A stretch of 64,000 bases of DNA. Source: Pyxicephalus adspersus (lineage: Eukaryota > Chordata > Amphibia > Anura > Pyxicephalidae). Position 1 is the stretch's first letter. Every line of letters starts with the position of its first letter. Shown one piece after another: positions 1-13,018 of the stretch. The translations under genes and the position numbers were made by a program. The stretch is taken from the NCBI RefSeq assembly GCF_032062135.1, contig NC_092861.1, positions 139,835,167 through 139,899,166 of the forward strand, in the 5' to 3' direction. Below the pieces are notes generated by a model, which worked only from the letters and a program-made list of their open reading frames with translations, made no database searches and had not been told where the DNA came from.

Positions 1-1145
1 AAAAAAAAAAACTTAAGTTGTGCTTTGGCTAGACTTGTTAAAAATAAACACTTTGTCTGCTTAAAACTGCTGACAAACTTCACAATTTAGTAAGACTTAA
101 ACACTGAACTTATTAATGACAGCTTTAGGGAAACAGTCACAACTGGACTTACACAGGAATCTGAATATTTCATCATTACAACTCTGCCAGCTCATTTATC
201 ATTGTAATATAGTTTCCCTTCTTTATCTTTGCTTACTTTGTGCATTTTAAGAGTGTTAAGGTCAGCCGCTGCCTGTCAACTGCCTGAGCTCATACATTGC
301 ACAGAAGACAATGAAAACAAAGCAGCTGACGGAAGCAACTGTCATACTTCAGGTGACCTCCGACCCTTCAAATGCCCCTGGAATGGACGGTCACATATTT
401 CAATCATGACGCGTTCCTTAAAAGCTGCCAGTTAGTTCTTGAGTGAACAGGAAACAAACAAGGTGAATTTGCCAAGTGAATTCGGGAACCAGAAGAGACT
501 CATAGCAGTCTTTCTGACTTACAAACCACAACGTGCAATTCGGACTTTTAAAGTTGCATGGGTTACTGCTGGATTGATGAGCATTCAGTCCATCTACAAT
601 TACTCCTTGCAGGGACAACCTATGAAATATATGTGAGGATGGTGCATATTAGAAAGCCAACAAATCCCAAACTCCACTCCCTACCCCACTAACATGATAA
701 TGGCAGAAATAGACACAATATACACAAACACAAACCTGCATGTATGGATGTTGCAGTCATGAGGGAACAATAACATTCGCAGTTTTAGATGGTTTTATAT
801 TTGGAACTAGTAGTAAGAAGAGAACCCCGAAAAGGTAAGTACACATTTCCAACAAAACCATATTTTCTCACAACCCTAAGCCCTTCTCATCAAATTCCAA
901 TAGATCAGTAAACACTTGAATACTTAAAGGGGTCATCATCTAGCCTATAGAGGGTCCGAGAACTGCTAAAGTCCTCCAACTTCCTCCATTAGCAGGCCTG
1001 CACAGAGAAAATAATGGCCATGGAAGTCTCCATCTCTAACTCATATGTCAAGAAAGGCCAGTATTCTGTATGGTAGGACCTGGAGGTTGTACAGTGAGAC
1101 TGAGCTAGAGCATTAAACTGCCAAGACTGAGCACTGAAAATTGGT

Positions 1146-1460
1146 TCTAGTTTAAATAACAGACTAATAGGAAACTACTTTCAACAAATGGTGATCAGGT
1201 AGGTTTTATTTACAGAAAGGGCAGGCGATGTCCCTTCTGCAATATTGTTTTTATCTGCCTGATTGCTGCCCAGCTGTCAAATTTCAATGAGCTATGCATT
1301 TAATCCCATGCCAGGATCAACTGCCCTGGAGTTACTTCATCCCAAGCCAGCCAATCAAGATGGCCAAAGACTTATTTTAGGAAGAAAGGGACCACCAAAA
1401 TGACAGTGCCTTGGGATGGAATAGGGACAGGTGGGTATTGAGGGTTTAGTTCTGCTTTAG
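1146..1460. mobile_element. T2-type MITE (internal-module family G)
   Basis: Carries the family's internal words GATCAGGTAGG, GGGCAGGCGATGTCCCTTCT and GCCTGATTGC, and ends near TTTAGTTCTGCTTTA. The left end is diverged. Other copies are at about 15886, 21694, 26172, 52072, 53209 and 62159. Confidence 0.55.
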
Positions 1461-2611
1461 GACTTATTCCCCCTGCCTGTGATATTGAATATAATATAAT
1501 GTAGGCAGGATGAATGGGCAAACAACTTTATTTTACAAAATGTATTCTCCCCACATTCTGGATTTTAGTATATTGCCCAGTCAAATTATAATCATTTTAT
1601 CATATCATCATATATCATATATTAAATACGACAACACAATGCATGTAAACATGCATGCAAGTTGCAGTATACCTTTGGGTGAACGAGCTCTTCGAATTTC
1701 ATTATTAATTTTAAAGGGATGTATGATAATATATGATAGGTATGCATAATACAAAATAATTTTTTTAGCTCAGCAAATGTAACACTGATTAAACTTAGCC
1801 GCAAAAACTACTTATAGAAAAAAAATCTAAAAGCTGAAAAACTGCACAAGTGAGCTCCACGTGGAATAAGCAGAAGTGCACTAAACAGCACACGACTAAG
1901 CTCTGCCTCCGATATCTGATGAGGCCTAACACATATCCTGGAACACTCCCAACTATGGCCACAGGGTGCACTGGGAAAAAAACTCTTAAAGAAGCCCTAA
2001 CATACACAATAAAGAAAAAACTGTTACAACGTTGGTAAAAAAAAAATATATTCCAGAATATTAAATTGCACTGTAATGCCTTTACTAATGTTACTTTTGG
2101 TGTGACATTGTTCAAGTGACTTCTGACAACAAAGGGCATTTTGGGATTACAATCATGGGCCATCTGGTGATAAAGACTTTATTTGTTGCATGCTGTCTGA
2201 TCCCTGGTAATTTCCAGGTGACCATTAGTAGGCTGACCTTCAGGAATAAATATTAATACTTACACATGAGGACAGAAACATGGTGATGGTGTTGCAGAGA
2301 TATAATGAAGGACTATGGAGGTAAAGCTGCAAGGGAAATACAATATTTAGGCAAGTGCACCATTTCTGCACTCCAGTATCTAAAGCTTTTCTTTTTTTGG
2401 AAAATGAAATCCAGATGTAGGTAAGTTTTAACAGGCCTCTGGACAGTGAAAGAAATCAATGCAAACACACGTCTTTACTACATGTAGAAATTAAATCTTG
2501 TCACACGTGTGTGAAAAACATTCACATGCCTGAACAAGATTATGCCCAATGCAGCAATTACTGGCTGGTTGGAGTAACACATCTCATCTTTATAAGGTCC
2601 GGTCAGGGACA

Positions 2612-2615
<4 letters not shown>
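1461..2615. other. No gene recognised
   Basis: AT-rich intron sequence. Frames of up to 122 codons (minus, 1795-2163) show no recognisable domain. Confidence 0.5.

Positions 2616-2652
<37 letters not shown>
2616..2652. repeat. (TA)n microsatellite
   Basis: Uninterrupted TA dinucleotides. Confidence 0.98.
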
Positions 2653-2655
<3 letters not shown>

Positions 2656-2867
2656 AAGTAATAGTTACAGTTATTCATCCCCATAAGCTGCACCATCACC
2701 ATCATCAAATGCAATCACATCAACAGCCAAATACCCAAAGCATTGTAACGTGCAGGATCTTAGCATAGAACAGCGTGATCTATGATTCGCACATTTTTGT
2801 TTGATGATTGAAAGGGGACCCTAACTTGGACCGGTCTAACCTAAGAAAACACTTGTGTACGACTAGA

Positions 2868-3025
2868 ATCAGCAAGGAAATTTTTTCCCGTTCGAGCAAA
2901 TTTGTGTTGTTTTGCCTTCCTCTGGATCAACTATATCTATAGGGTTTTATACCTGGGATATGTTTATTTCCCTAGTGGGTGAACTTGATGGACGTACGTC
3001 TTTTTTCAACCTGACTATGTAACAA
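2868..3025. repeat. Probable interspersed repeat fragment (unclassified)
   Basis: The stretch containing CCTCTGGATCAACTATATCT and GAACTTGATGGACGTACGTC followed by TTTTTTCAACCTGACTATGT resembles a sequence I recall as recurring widely in frog DNA, often near transcript ends. No termini or coding sequence seen; the family assignment is from memory and tentative. Confidence 0.45.
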
Positions 3026-4783
3026 TATACAATACAGAATTGTGCAATATCACATCTACACGACTGCCCACACTTACAAACTGTACAGAAGCGTGTTCTA
3101 CCAGTAACACAACAGCCACATAAGTGTTAGGAAAATGATCTTTTCGAATACAAGCATATGTTAAGAGCTTTGTGTTACATCTGTAAAGGTGAATGGGCAC
3201 ATGTTCTGAGAGAAACATGGAGATGCTATGCCGAGCTGTTCTTAGCAGCCTTGGATGTCATGCTGGCCTTCTTGGGTTTGTAATATAAATTTATGTCCTA
3301 GGAGAGCAATTCTGCATGAATGTTCTAGGTCATTTATCTAGAAAGTAGTGCAGCCAAAGACAGCCAGGCAGCAAGCTTTTCCGGAGGTCAGCAACAGCAA
3401 CCCTGTATTCCTTTCATAACAACTTGCTATTATAATCTGGAACACAACTCCGTAACAATAATTCAATTTACAAGACATTTTTATAAATTATGCCATGGCA
3501 AAGAGTAACTCTGTAATTATACACTACAAAGTAAAAGTATAATTAACAGAAAATGCCTGAAATCCTCTAAAAATATCATTTGTGTTAACACACGAGGAGA
3601 AAGCATGAGAACTGAAATTTACTCACTGCAGACTGTCATTGCAGAATCCATTCAAGCTGCAATAGCTCAAGAAAGGACAAATCCCCTTGTGTTTATTCCT
3701 TTAAGTGTTACGTGTCTACTGGTGCTTTTTCTCTGCAAAACCTTAAAACTTAGCATCCGCCAAGGCTAAAAATAAGGCTTTCTTAAAGATGTACTCCTGT
3801 CTCCCGGACGTTCATCTGTGAAGGAGCAAAAGCCTGCTCTGAGCAAAGGTTAGATTTGAATAATTGAAACTACAAACTAGAGGCGTGACTCGAGAAACCT
3901 GACGGGTTTATCACATGATCACTGGGCAAACACTGCTTCCTGAACTCAAATCCGTCTTAAAGGAACACTCCAACATGCCCAGGCTGGGCTAGTAAAAGTA
4001 AAACCAATGCAGGATTTATTCTCTAGAATAAAGGTAATCAAAATATATTTATACACAGGTATTAACCAGCAAACATCCAAAAAACTGCAAACATCTGTTG
4101 CAAATCAGAGTGCCTCTCATTTAGCAAAGTATATACAATTTTTGGGTATTGGCAACCCTGTAATTCCATTTCTGGGAATTGAAGTAAGACAGTCCTGCCA
4201 AGGCCTGGGGGCAGGTAAATCAGCCCCACTTACAAGTTACATTCTTGTTTTCTGTTTCAGTTTTTAGTACAGCAACTATTGTGAGTTCAGCTTTAAGTAG
4301 AAAAAAGTGCAAAATAATCTTTTTTTTATTATTGTATCAAATTTTAGATCCTTAGAAGTATACATTCTATCATTCTAAGTATCACTATTGCAACTGAAGT
4401 TAATGCAGTAATGTTACCTTTATATTATGTATAGATCCAATTTTATATAATTTTATTATTACATAGTTGAAAAATAATGACAATTTATCCACTTAACTCA
4501 TAGGAGGCCTTTTGCTCCCTTAGTCTGAAAGCTGTGACTGTCTTTTGGCAACTCTGTTCTACCTTTTAGAATTTGTAGTCAACCCAATTATTATGCATTT
4601 TTTTTGTGCCTTTGATTTATTAGGTAATTTGGATATACTTCATTTTTACTAGGCTTTTATTAGGAAGAAATTAAAAAAAAAGCAAATTCCTGGTTATTTT
4701 CCCTAAAATAAAATCAACAAAGTACGCAGATTATAAAATATCGCATGGAGGAATGGTAAATAGTAGAGGAGAACTCATGCAAT
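3026..4783. other. No gene recognised; one possible TTAA-type end
   Basis: TTAAAGGAACACTCC at about 3958 and AGTTCAGCTTTAA at about 4284 could be ends of a T2-like MITE, but they match poorly. Confidence 0.4.
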
Positions 4784-4786
4784 TTA

Positions 4787-5105
4787 GGCTACATACACAC
4801 GTCAGATGATTCTTGTCCAATTCTCGCCTCAGGGCTGATATCGGACGAGAATCTGGTGTTTGTACAGCGGCCATCCTATGTTGTTCATGGATCCATCCTG
4901 GCAGATCCACGAATGGCAGAAGATGAACGACCTCAAGGCAAGTGAAGGGGAGAGAGCACAGCGGGGTGCTGCTAACTCGTTCTCCCCTGTCCCCTCTCCA
5001 TACAGCAAAACCGAGCTGTATGTACAGAGCTCGTTCATTCATTCTTCGGTCTTTTGTCGTTGGAAACGATCGTGAAAGATCCTTTCCAACTACAAAAATC
5101 TAACG
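4787..5105. mobile_element. PIF/Harbinger-type MITE
   Basis: Starts GGCTACATACACACGTCAGA directly after TTA (4784-4786) and is followed by TTA (5106-5108), a 3-bp duplication of the kind PIF/Harbinger makes. The interior matches copies at 17214, 39951 and 48601 (shared GAAAGATCCTTTCCAAC-like and GTTCATTCATTC words). The right terminal repeat is truncated after AATCTAACG. Overlapping short frames on both strands are repeat-derived. Confidence 0.7.
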
Positions 5106-5680
5106 TTAGTCTTACTCTCGGAGAGCTTGATTCCCCTTTCAATGTTACACAGTGATGCACACAAAATAAATGTGGAATAAAAAAAATTGGTTTGTGGGGT
5201 GCAAAATGTTAGGATAACATTCAAACAGGATCAGGTATCAAGGACCTAAATTAGTATGATGGTGCCTTTGTCAAAGGTTTGCATTCACTTACGTGAAAAT
5301 TTCATGCTTGTGCAACAAACATAAATCAGGATCATCATTGCTGCGACCTTGGGAATTTTTTTAGGATTTACATTTTAAAAGTTTTAGCTCCTGGGCTTGA
5401 TATTGAACCCAAAATATCACTACAAGCCACCAGAACTCACAGGAGCCGGTAAGTCCAGGAACTGTAATAATATGGTGATAGGATAAACAGCCAATGTGCC
5501 CTTTTTTACAATTGAACTCTGAATCAAAGACGTTAGTTACGGCAGGAACCCAAGGTATGACTGTCATTATATCACATTTGATTTTTGGAGGGGAGAGTGG
5601 AATGGATCATAGGTTTATTTTTAGTTTATCTCAGCCAAGCAACTGACATTTTCAGGAAAACCAAAATGACGGTTTTCTAA

Positions 5681-5884
5681 CAGTGTTTCTCAATCGGGAT
5701 TCCTCCAGGGGTTTCTAGGGGTTTCCAGAGCAATGAGCAATTTGTACCTCCAATTTCTGTTTAATTGACACTAATGATATTTTTGGCTGTGGGGGTAACA
5801 TTAAATTGACCCTAAAGGTACAGATTGCTCATTGCTCTAGGAACCCCTGGCAACCTTTGGAGGAACCCTGGTTGTGAAACACTG
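5681..5884. mobile_element. Short palindromic hAT-type MITE (family A derivative)
   Basis: Begins CAGTGTTTCTCAATC and ends GGTTGTGAAACACTG. The two halves are inverted copies of about 70 bp, each with the GGTTCC and GAGCAATGAGCAAT words of the family A end. It looks like one end of the 270-bp element duplicated head to head. Confidence 0.8.
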
Positions 5885-6810
5885 AACTAATGATTAAGTA
5901 CATGTGTTTTAATTTTTTTTAGGTAAAAAATCTCTGTACCTCATAAATCTAAATGTTGAGGTCCTAGCGGGCAATTATTGACATTAAATATTTCTCTGAC
6001 ACGAAAGTTTTGCCCGACGTTTGTGATGCATTAGTAAAAATGCCATCCACTAGATGAAAGATACGATTCCCGTACTAGTCTAAGCATGCAAAACTCATAC
6101 AGAATGCAGCAAAGTGCATTAAACTGTCATGTTTACATTCTTTAATGTTAATATAACTCATAATGTTGGCTCCTCGTGCTGAAATGTTATCAATGTATGC
6201 AAAAAAAAAAAAAAAAGCTTTTGTGAAAGATAATTTATCATGCCTCCTTCTGCAGGTAAAATAAAACTTTCTGCAGCTAATTACCAGGATCTCTTTTTTT
6301 TTTTGTTTGCAGGCACTTCACTGAAGGACATGAAATGCTCTGCACATTTTTTGGGCTGTAGCAGGAAGTTAAAGCCGGGCTGGACAGATCCCAGGAGCCA
6401 TGCACACAATGCATCTAATACATTACAGTATTTGGAGTATTTTCCATCACTGTCTATATAATTAGGTTTTCCAGCTCTTACCAGGACCTACTTCCTGCTG
6501 AGGAGTGTGTTCATTTGTTCAATGCTGAATTACCGGCGACTACTTCCAACCTGCTAAACTGACTGCAAAAACTACAATAAGCAGCCTTTACTGGACTAAA
6601 CATGTAACAAGGTTCCTATATCACAAAAATGTGGGTTCATCTCACTGCTGCTTCTCTATTGTCAGCTCATTCACAGGCTGATTTGGTTCCATGATAGTCT
6701 AGGCTCAGATAAAGTAGAGTGAATAAAAGTCAACATAAGAGGACAACTAGTGGTCAAAAAGTAGTACTACACAGACAGCTCTGGGCTGAAGCTGAATACT
6801 GCAGCTAAGG

Positions 6811-6968
6811 CAGCTCTTCGGGGCAGGGTTCTCTCCTCCTGTATCTCTGTCTGTATTAGTCTGTCATATGCAATCCCTATTCAATGTACAGCGCTGCGTA
6901 ATATGTTGGTGCTATATAAATCCTGTTTAATAATATTATTATTAATAATAATATTAATAATAATAAAA
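6811..6968 (+). mobile_element. SINE-like short element ending in (ATT/AAT)n
   Basis: Shows CTCTTCGGGGCAGGG, CTGTCTGTATTAGTCTGTC, then TACAGCGCTGCGTAATATGT and GCTATATAAAT, followed by an ATT/AAT repeat tail (6929-6966). It shares the tail with the tRNA-derived SINE copies at 38331 and 57389. Confidence 0.8.
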
Positions 6969-7079
6969 GGCAGCTTTTCATCTTTTAATGAGCTATTCAT
7001 ATTTAACTAAATTTTTGGTTGGAGTTCTGTTCTGCTTTATGTCTGGCATTGTAATACTCCAAAAATCAAGTACCTAAGC

Positions 7080-7352
7080 CAGCCTTTTAAGGAGTTCTCC
7101 CATGTTGAAAAGGTCGAGAAATAACTTTCAGGTCTTACAAAACCTATTCTATAATACTATATCCACAGCTCACAGTATATTAGTACGGTAGTGAGTGGGA
7201 AGAATTCCCTTTACACTGATGACCATTAGGAAAAATGTCACCCTTACAGATAACCAAAAAGATGAGGTAGGCATACCTTGGAGGCACAAAGTCCTCATTG
7301 CTCAAAGAACCCCTAGCAAACTCTAAAGGAACCCTGGGCTGGGAAACTCTTT
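7080..7352 (+). mobile_element. hAT-type MITE, family A
   Basis: Contains the ordered family words: CCCATGTTGAAAAGGTCGAG, ACTTTCAGGTCTT, CCACAGCTCACAGTATATTA, GTGGGAAGAA, CCTTACAGATAACCAAAAAG, CTCATTGCTC and GGAACCCTGGGCTGGGAAAC. Ends are diverged. Confidence 0.75.
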
Positions 7353-7728
7353 TCTAAGCAGTAACTATTATGTATATACATAATGGACACATGTAAAAAT
7401 CAGAGTGTACATTTTCTGCAAATGTACCAACCACTATGTTTTAAGGGCCCTCTTAACTGGATGTAAAATGAGTGTTTGTTTTAGCAATCAATTATACAAC
7501 ATAGTGGTTTTTAAATTTAAGGTGAACCGGTATCCAGATCATGCACACTTAAGTATTTACATATTCTGAGCAAGCAGTTAAGGCACTTTGATACAAGCGC
7601 TCCTTCATTTCTTTATCTTTAAGCATTGTGGAAACAATTAAGTAGGATTTAAACTCTCCATGAAAAATTAGATTGTTCTTTTAGATACATTTTAAGTTCC
7701 AGATGAACTTTTTCCCCTATAAACCAAT

Positions 7729-7862
7729 GTAAGCTCTTCGGGGCAGGGTCCTCTCCTCCTGTGTCACTGTCTGTATATGTCTGTAATTTGCAACCTCTAT
7801 TTAATGTACAGTGCTGCGTAACATGTTGGCGCTATATAAATACTGTATAATATTATTATTAA
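7729..7862 (+). mobile_element. SINE-like short element
   Basis: Close copy of the 6811 element: GTAAGCTCTTCGGGGCAGGG to GTTGGCGCTATATAAATACT and an ATT-rich end. Confidence 0.82.
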
Positions 7863-9925
7863 AGTTTTTTTTCTAATTTTGTTTCCTGTCCCTCACAGAA
7901 CTTCCCTGAAAATCCAGGGAGCACACATACAGGCATCATCCCAAGCTCTGACATCAGGGCTGCATGCCCCAAGAGCACATGCATGGCGACACATTACACT
8001 GCACATGCGCAGGGAGCATACTACAACATATATAGATATTTTCTGCTGGTCTTCTACTGCATGCATCGATCTTTCAGATATTTTCTGCTGACACTGTACA
8101 GAGTTCAGAAATATCCTCTCCTCCTGCCACTTCCAGAAGTGCCTGAGCAGAAAATGCATATGTTGCTCCTTTTTCAGATTGGAGTATTTGTCTTTGTTGG
8201 ACATATCTTTCATCAATACTTGTAAAGAATTTAGGAGATTTTACCCAAACAAGTAAAAAGGCATCCAAAAAAAAAATCCAGCATTCAGCACATGGTGGAA
8301 AGTTTTAGCTAAAACTGCTGTAAGTGCAAGAGTTTGCCGTCTCTTTAAATATTGTGGAAATAAAATGTCATTTAATTACACATTCCAGGTAATTATACTG
8401 AACGGCACAAAGGCCAGACTGCATATCAGATTTTTAATGAACATCTTGGGTTAAATAAACATCTTCCTATTTGGTTGCAGTTTAATATTTCTGCTTAACT
8501 AGGTCTGGATGTTTTCTTTTCCAGGACTGATTCCCATTACATTAAACAGTGTTGGCCTCTGCCCTTTCTCACTCCTAAAATGATGGGGAAGAATGAAACA
8601 AGAAAGGTAATGAATATTGTTTACAAGCCTTAGGGCAAATTTACTTGCAATAGATTTATGAAAGAACTCTAAGTCCAATTTATATCAAATGGCCGATCCA
8701 ATACCACCCAAATATAAACCTGGGACTCTGTTGCAGAATGTAGTCACTAAAGCCAAAGTGCCGCTTTATCACTCAGTGCATTATACCCGAAATTCTTTTA
8801 GCTCCTGCAATTACCAGAGGAGCAAAACAATAAAGGAAGCATAAGTATATTTGTGAAGATGTTGGAGAATTTAATCATACCCATTTATTTGCTCTAATTC
8901 AATTCTTTACAGTGCAATCATTTTCCTCATCAAACAGAGGTAGGGCGATCTCACTGCTTGGGATAAGCTAGCAGATATTTTTATCTCCTCCAAAATCTGC
9001 CAGAAATGTGTCACACAAAACAAATACAGACATCTTTTGATTATAATTTGTTGATAAGTGAGGTGTAAAGCTATACTCGTGGCATACTGTGTACGCCAGG
9101 TCCTTTACCTGCTAATACATTGGCAGCACAATCCAGGACACAATGTTCAGTCTGGAAACAGCTCTAAGACCTTCCGGCAATCCCAACCCTTATAAAAGGG
9201 TAGCTTAATATTTAAAAATTTATATGCCTCAAAGGATAAGAGCTGTTTTATTGTGAACAGACCTTGCATCTCTCCTAGGCTTTGTAGTTAAAAGTTTGAT
9301 ATAAGCCATTAGTCTGCCTGCAAAAGATCCAACCAACCCAATGTTCTGATCCTGTATCAGTAATGGGCACCAGCACCAAGCCCCAGATGGATTAGTCCAA
9401 GAGAACCCTGCAACTATGCCTGCAGCTTAGTGCATCACCAGATTTAGGGGAAAACTAAAAATGCCATAGACCGTAAACATCATGCTGGCTCACTGCAGAG
9501 GGATATGCCGCACAGGATGCACACTAAGCATAATGCATGTTTTACTCAAATGAAGCTGTGGCAACATTTAAGAATATATGTTAAACTACATGCAAAAGAT
9601 AAAAATTGCTGTGTATTCTGGAGTATTGGAGCTCTTTCTGGCTACACTTTCCATTTCAAACTTGCGTGTGAAAGGTCTGAGATGTCAAGGTCTGCTGCTA
9701 CAGAGACACCACTGTGGTGTTTGTACATTCTGTGTTTATTAAGGTAATGATTTCCTCCTACAATCCTAAATTTGCAGGTATTGTAAAGAACTACCATGCA
9801 GAATGGACAAAGTATATGGTGGCATTGGGAAAATTAAAGTGGCTAGATTCTTTTTTGTCGTAAAAGAAACAAATATTTGTTTTTACCATTACTACAACTG
9901 GAGAAAAATAGACATTAGTATGGTA
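7863..9925. other. No gene recognised
   Basis: A local near-duplication of CAGATATTTTCTGCTG and GATATTTTCTGCTGGTCTT around 8035-8090. Otherwise nothing distinctive. Confidence 0.5.
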
Positions 9926-10074
9926 TTGAATCCAGAAATGTTTTAGGCCGGGTGCAAAGAAATTGTAGGGGGTGGCAGCCCATGTATTGTGATCCAACTC
10001 TTCAGTAATCACCCAAAAACAGCCGAGTGGTTACTGAAAAGTGCCGGGTTGAAAAAGGGCTAGGGAGAACACTG
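9926..10074 (+). mobile_element. hAT-like MITE, family C
   Basis: Words GCCGGGTG, TGTATTGTGATCCAACT, CAGTAATCACCCAAAAACAG, GAGTGGTTACTGAAAAGTG and the end GGGAGAACACTG match the family whose full copies run from CAGTGTTC to GAACACTG. Confidence 0.75.
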
Positions 10075-10515
10075 GACACAATGAGCAACTCAATGAACTC
10101 AAACAAGGACTCAACTACCAGTAGCATGCTAGCTGGGCACCACAAAGTATAGAATGCTGCTTATAAAGTTCATAAAATCATCAAAAATAATTGGCAAATG
10201 TAGAAAACCAAAACCATTCAATAATTCTTTACCACAATTCCCAGATACATAACATCACGAAAACAGCAGGCGGTGTTAGCACATGGTGACGTGGCCGAAA
10301 TCAGTCTGGTGATATGAAGCAACGTAATAGAACAACTGTAAAACAGACTATCTATACTAATAAAGAATTAGTGTCATAGCATTTAGAACCTTCAAACAGG
10401 AGCTAAAGAGAATTTTTGTAAAAGACAGTACACGTTGAAGCACCTAAAGCCTAATTTCATGTGGGACAAGAAGACACATAAATGGTATGTGTGCATTCTA
10501 AGATATTGTATTGTT

Positions 10516-10742
10516 CAGCCTTTCCCAACCTCTTTAGCATTGGGGGACCCTTGGCAATACTTTCAGGTCTTTGGGGAACCCTTTCTACAATTACTAAATC
10601 CACAGCTCACAGTATATTAGCATGGTGATCAGCGGAAAGAATGTCACCCTTACAGATAGCCAAAAAGACCATTGGTGGCACCTAAAATGACCAAGATCCT
10701 CATTGCTCCCTTCTGGAGGAAACCTGGTTGAAAAACCCGGTG
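10516..10742 (+). mobile_element. hAT-type MITE, family A
   Basis: Starts CAGCCTTTCCCAACC and ends near CTGGTTGAAAAACCCGG. The interior has CCACAGCTCACAGTATATTA and CCTTACAGATAGCCAAAAAG. Confidence 0.75.
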
Positions 10743-11630
10743 TAGTTTGTTGAGGTTAAAAAAAATATTTAATATCTTTTACAAAAAATAGACACAAGTT
10801 CTTATTTGTTGCAGCAAAAGAATTCCTTTTCATTTGGAGAAGAGTAAGTGCTAACTTCAAGCACACTTTTCCGAGCTCCTCAGTCACACATTTGACACGC
10901 TTGTAGAACAGGTGTGTGACACAGGCAAAGCAAATTCGAGCAGATAACATCTCCACATCCCTGCACCGTATCTAGTGTTAAATCTCCGCTGTCATGGTTT
11001 TCCACAGCTCGAAATCTTATCCAGTAGTAAGATGGTGTTACATTTGGCACCAACCTCTGGCCAAGTCCAAAGCCAATATTTTCAGACAAGTAGTTTAGCT
11101 AATATATTTTTTTCTCTCCCATCTTTTCCAAGAAGACATAGCTCAGCTAGCAGAAAAAAATCACATTAAGCAAGATGACCTAAACAAAATTAGTGGAGGC
11201 TCTGAGATATTGATTTATATTAATGCATCCACGAGGGAACTGCGAGTAAAGGAAATAAAAAAAAGACGGGACTTACGGGCAAAGTCTGACTCAGGAATCC
11301 TATACTGGCTGCAACCAGAGAGGATTGAAAGCAGCAGAAACTGATGCCAGACAAAAGGTAAGGAATTTTGATGATGTGGTAGGTATTTTTTACGCAAAAA
11401 ACAGCCCTTTTGTGTAATAAAAGAAAAGCTGATGGTTTGTGAACACAGATAGGCTCTAGAATACATCAATGAATAGTGAAAAAAAGAACCAAATGTGTAC
11501 CAAGCACTATCCGGGGCACAAGCAGGAGGCAGCGTGAACTCTCAAAGGACCTGGAACTATATACCAGTTTTGCTATATAGTTTTAATTCTTCCTATATGT
11601 TCTTGCTGTTCCTGCACAGATAATAAAGCT

Positions 11631-11797
11631 CTGTGTTCAACCCAGAATTTTTTTTCAGCTGGGTGGAAAGAAGTTATAGGTGGGTGGCAGCCCCTGTACT
11701 GAGACCCAACTTTTCAATAACCACCCAAAAGTAGCCGGGTGGTTACTGAGAAGTGTCGGGTGCTGCGCCCAGATAAAAGGGGCTGGGGAGAACACTG
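11631..11797 (+). mobile_element. hAT-like MITE, family C (near full length)
   Basis: Runs from CTGTGTTCAACCCAG to GGGGAGAACACTG, about 167 bp. It is flanked by AAGCT on both sides (11626-11630 and 11798-11802), shorter than the 8 bp expected of hAT. Confidence 0.78.
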
Positions 11798-12753
11798 AAG
11801 CTGGACATAAACATTGGAACTTCGTGTCAACTTCTACCGCTGTCGGGCCAAATCCAAACTGATTGCAAGTAAAGCAATCTACAGATCAAATTATGGTTCA
11901 GTTAAAAAACGAAGCAAGTAATGTTTTCATCAAAAGTAATCAGATGTCCCATGTTTCAATGGCTCAAATCCTAAATCCTAAATCCTTGAAGACCATCAAA
12001 ACCTTTGTGTTATGTCTTTGATTGTTGCACAGATTTTAGAAAAAGAGGAATCCAAAGTATAATCAAAATTGCAACATTTATGGCAAACACAAGCCTTATC
12101 CAAGCACAGAACTGCTTTGTTAGAAAACATTTCTGGTTGAGGTTTATCATTGCTATCATAGTAGTGTTCATGGCAATAAAAATGGTACAATGGCATCAGT
12201 ATGACAGCGCTTCCCAATTCAGCTATAGCTCATGTAAGAACTGAAATAAAACTTGTCATGGAGCGTCTCAAGCCAACGTTTGCTGCCAATTGCTGGAGTC
12301 TTCTCATGGCTGGCCTTTTTCACAGCAGCCTTGTGCTTCTCCAAACCACTCAAAAAATATTGTTTCCAACATTTACTTTAGTCCCCTTCCAGACCACAAC
12401 ACAAAAAGTTGCCATCACTTTAACTGACAACTTCCAAACCAAAATGAGTAGTCTTGGCTTGTCAGTTTGAGGCTCCCTGCAAGTTATTACTACAGACATG
12501 TTGGTTTCTATCAAATGGAAAATATTTTTAGATATTGAACTCAATCAGTAAACCTTTTTAGAAAAATTGTCTTCCATAAAAATGACACCTCTGGCCAACC
12601 TAATACAACTTGTGAGAAAAGCAGATCATTTTTGTGTGGACTCCAAAACCTTCACAGCAAATGCAAAGCTATAAAAAAAGTATAAAGAAGTAATTTCAAT
12701 CAAATTCATATGGAATTTAAATCCCTTTTGATGGGTCATACAACATAGTGGAC

Positions 12754-13018
12754 CTGTGTTTCTCGACCTTTTTAACATGAGGGAACTCTTTAAATAACTT
12801 TCAGGTCTAAGGGAACCCCTTCTATAATTAAGGCATATTAGTGTGGGGGGGTCAGTAGGAAGAATGTCTTACATTGCTGACTAGTGGGAAGAACGTCACC
12901 ATTACTGATAGCCAAAAAGATCATTGGTGTCAACTAAACTGACCTGCAAGGGAGAAATTTCTCATTGCTCAAGGAACCCCTAGGAACCTCTGGAGGAACC
13001 CTAGTTGAGAAATATATG
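12754..13018 (+). mobile_element. hAT-type MITE, family A (near full length)
   Basis: From CTGTGTTTCTCGACC with TTTTTAACATGAGGGAA to GGAGGAACCCTAGTTGAGAAA. Contains AGCCAAAAAGATCATTGGTG and CTCATTGCTCAAGGAACCCC. Confidence 0.8.

Noticed and set aside
1795..2163. 122-codon minus-strand frame
   Set aside because: Hydrophobic, AT-driven translation without similarity to any family I know.
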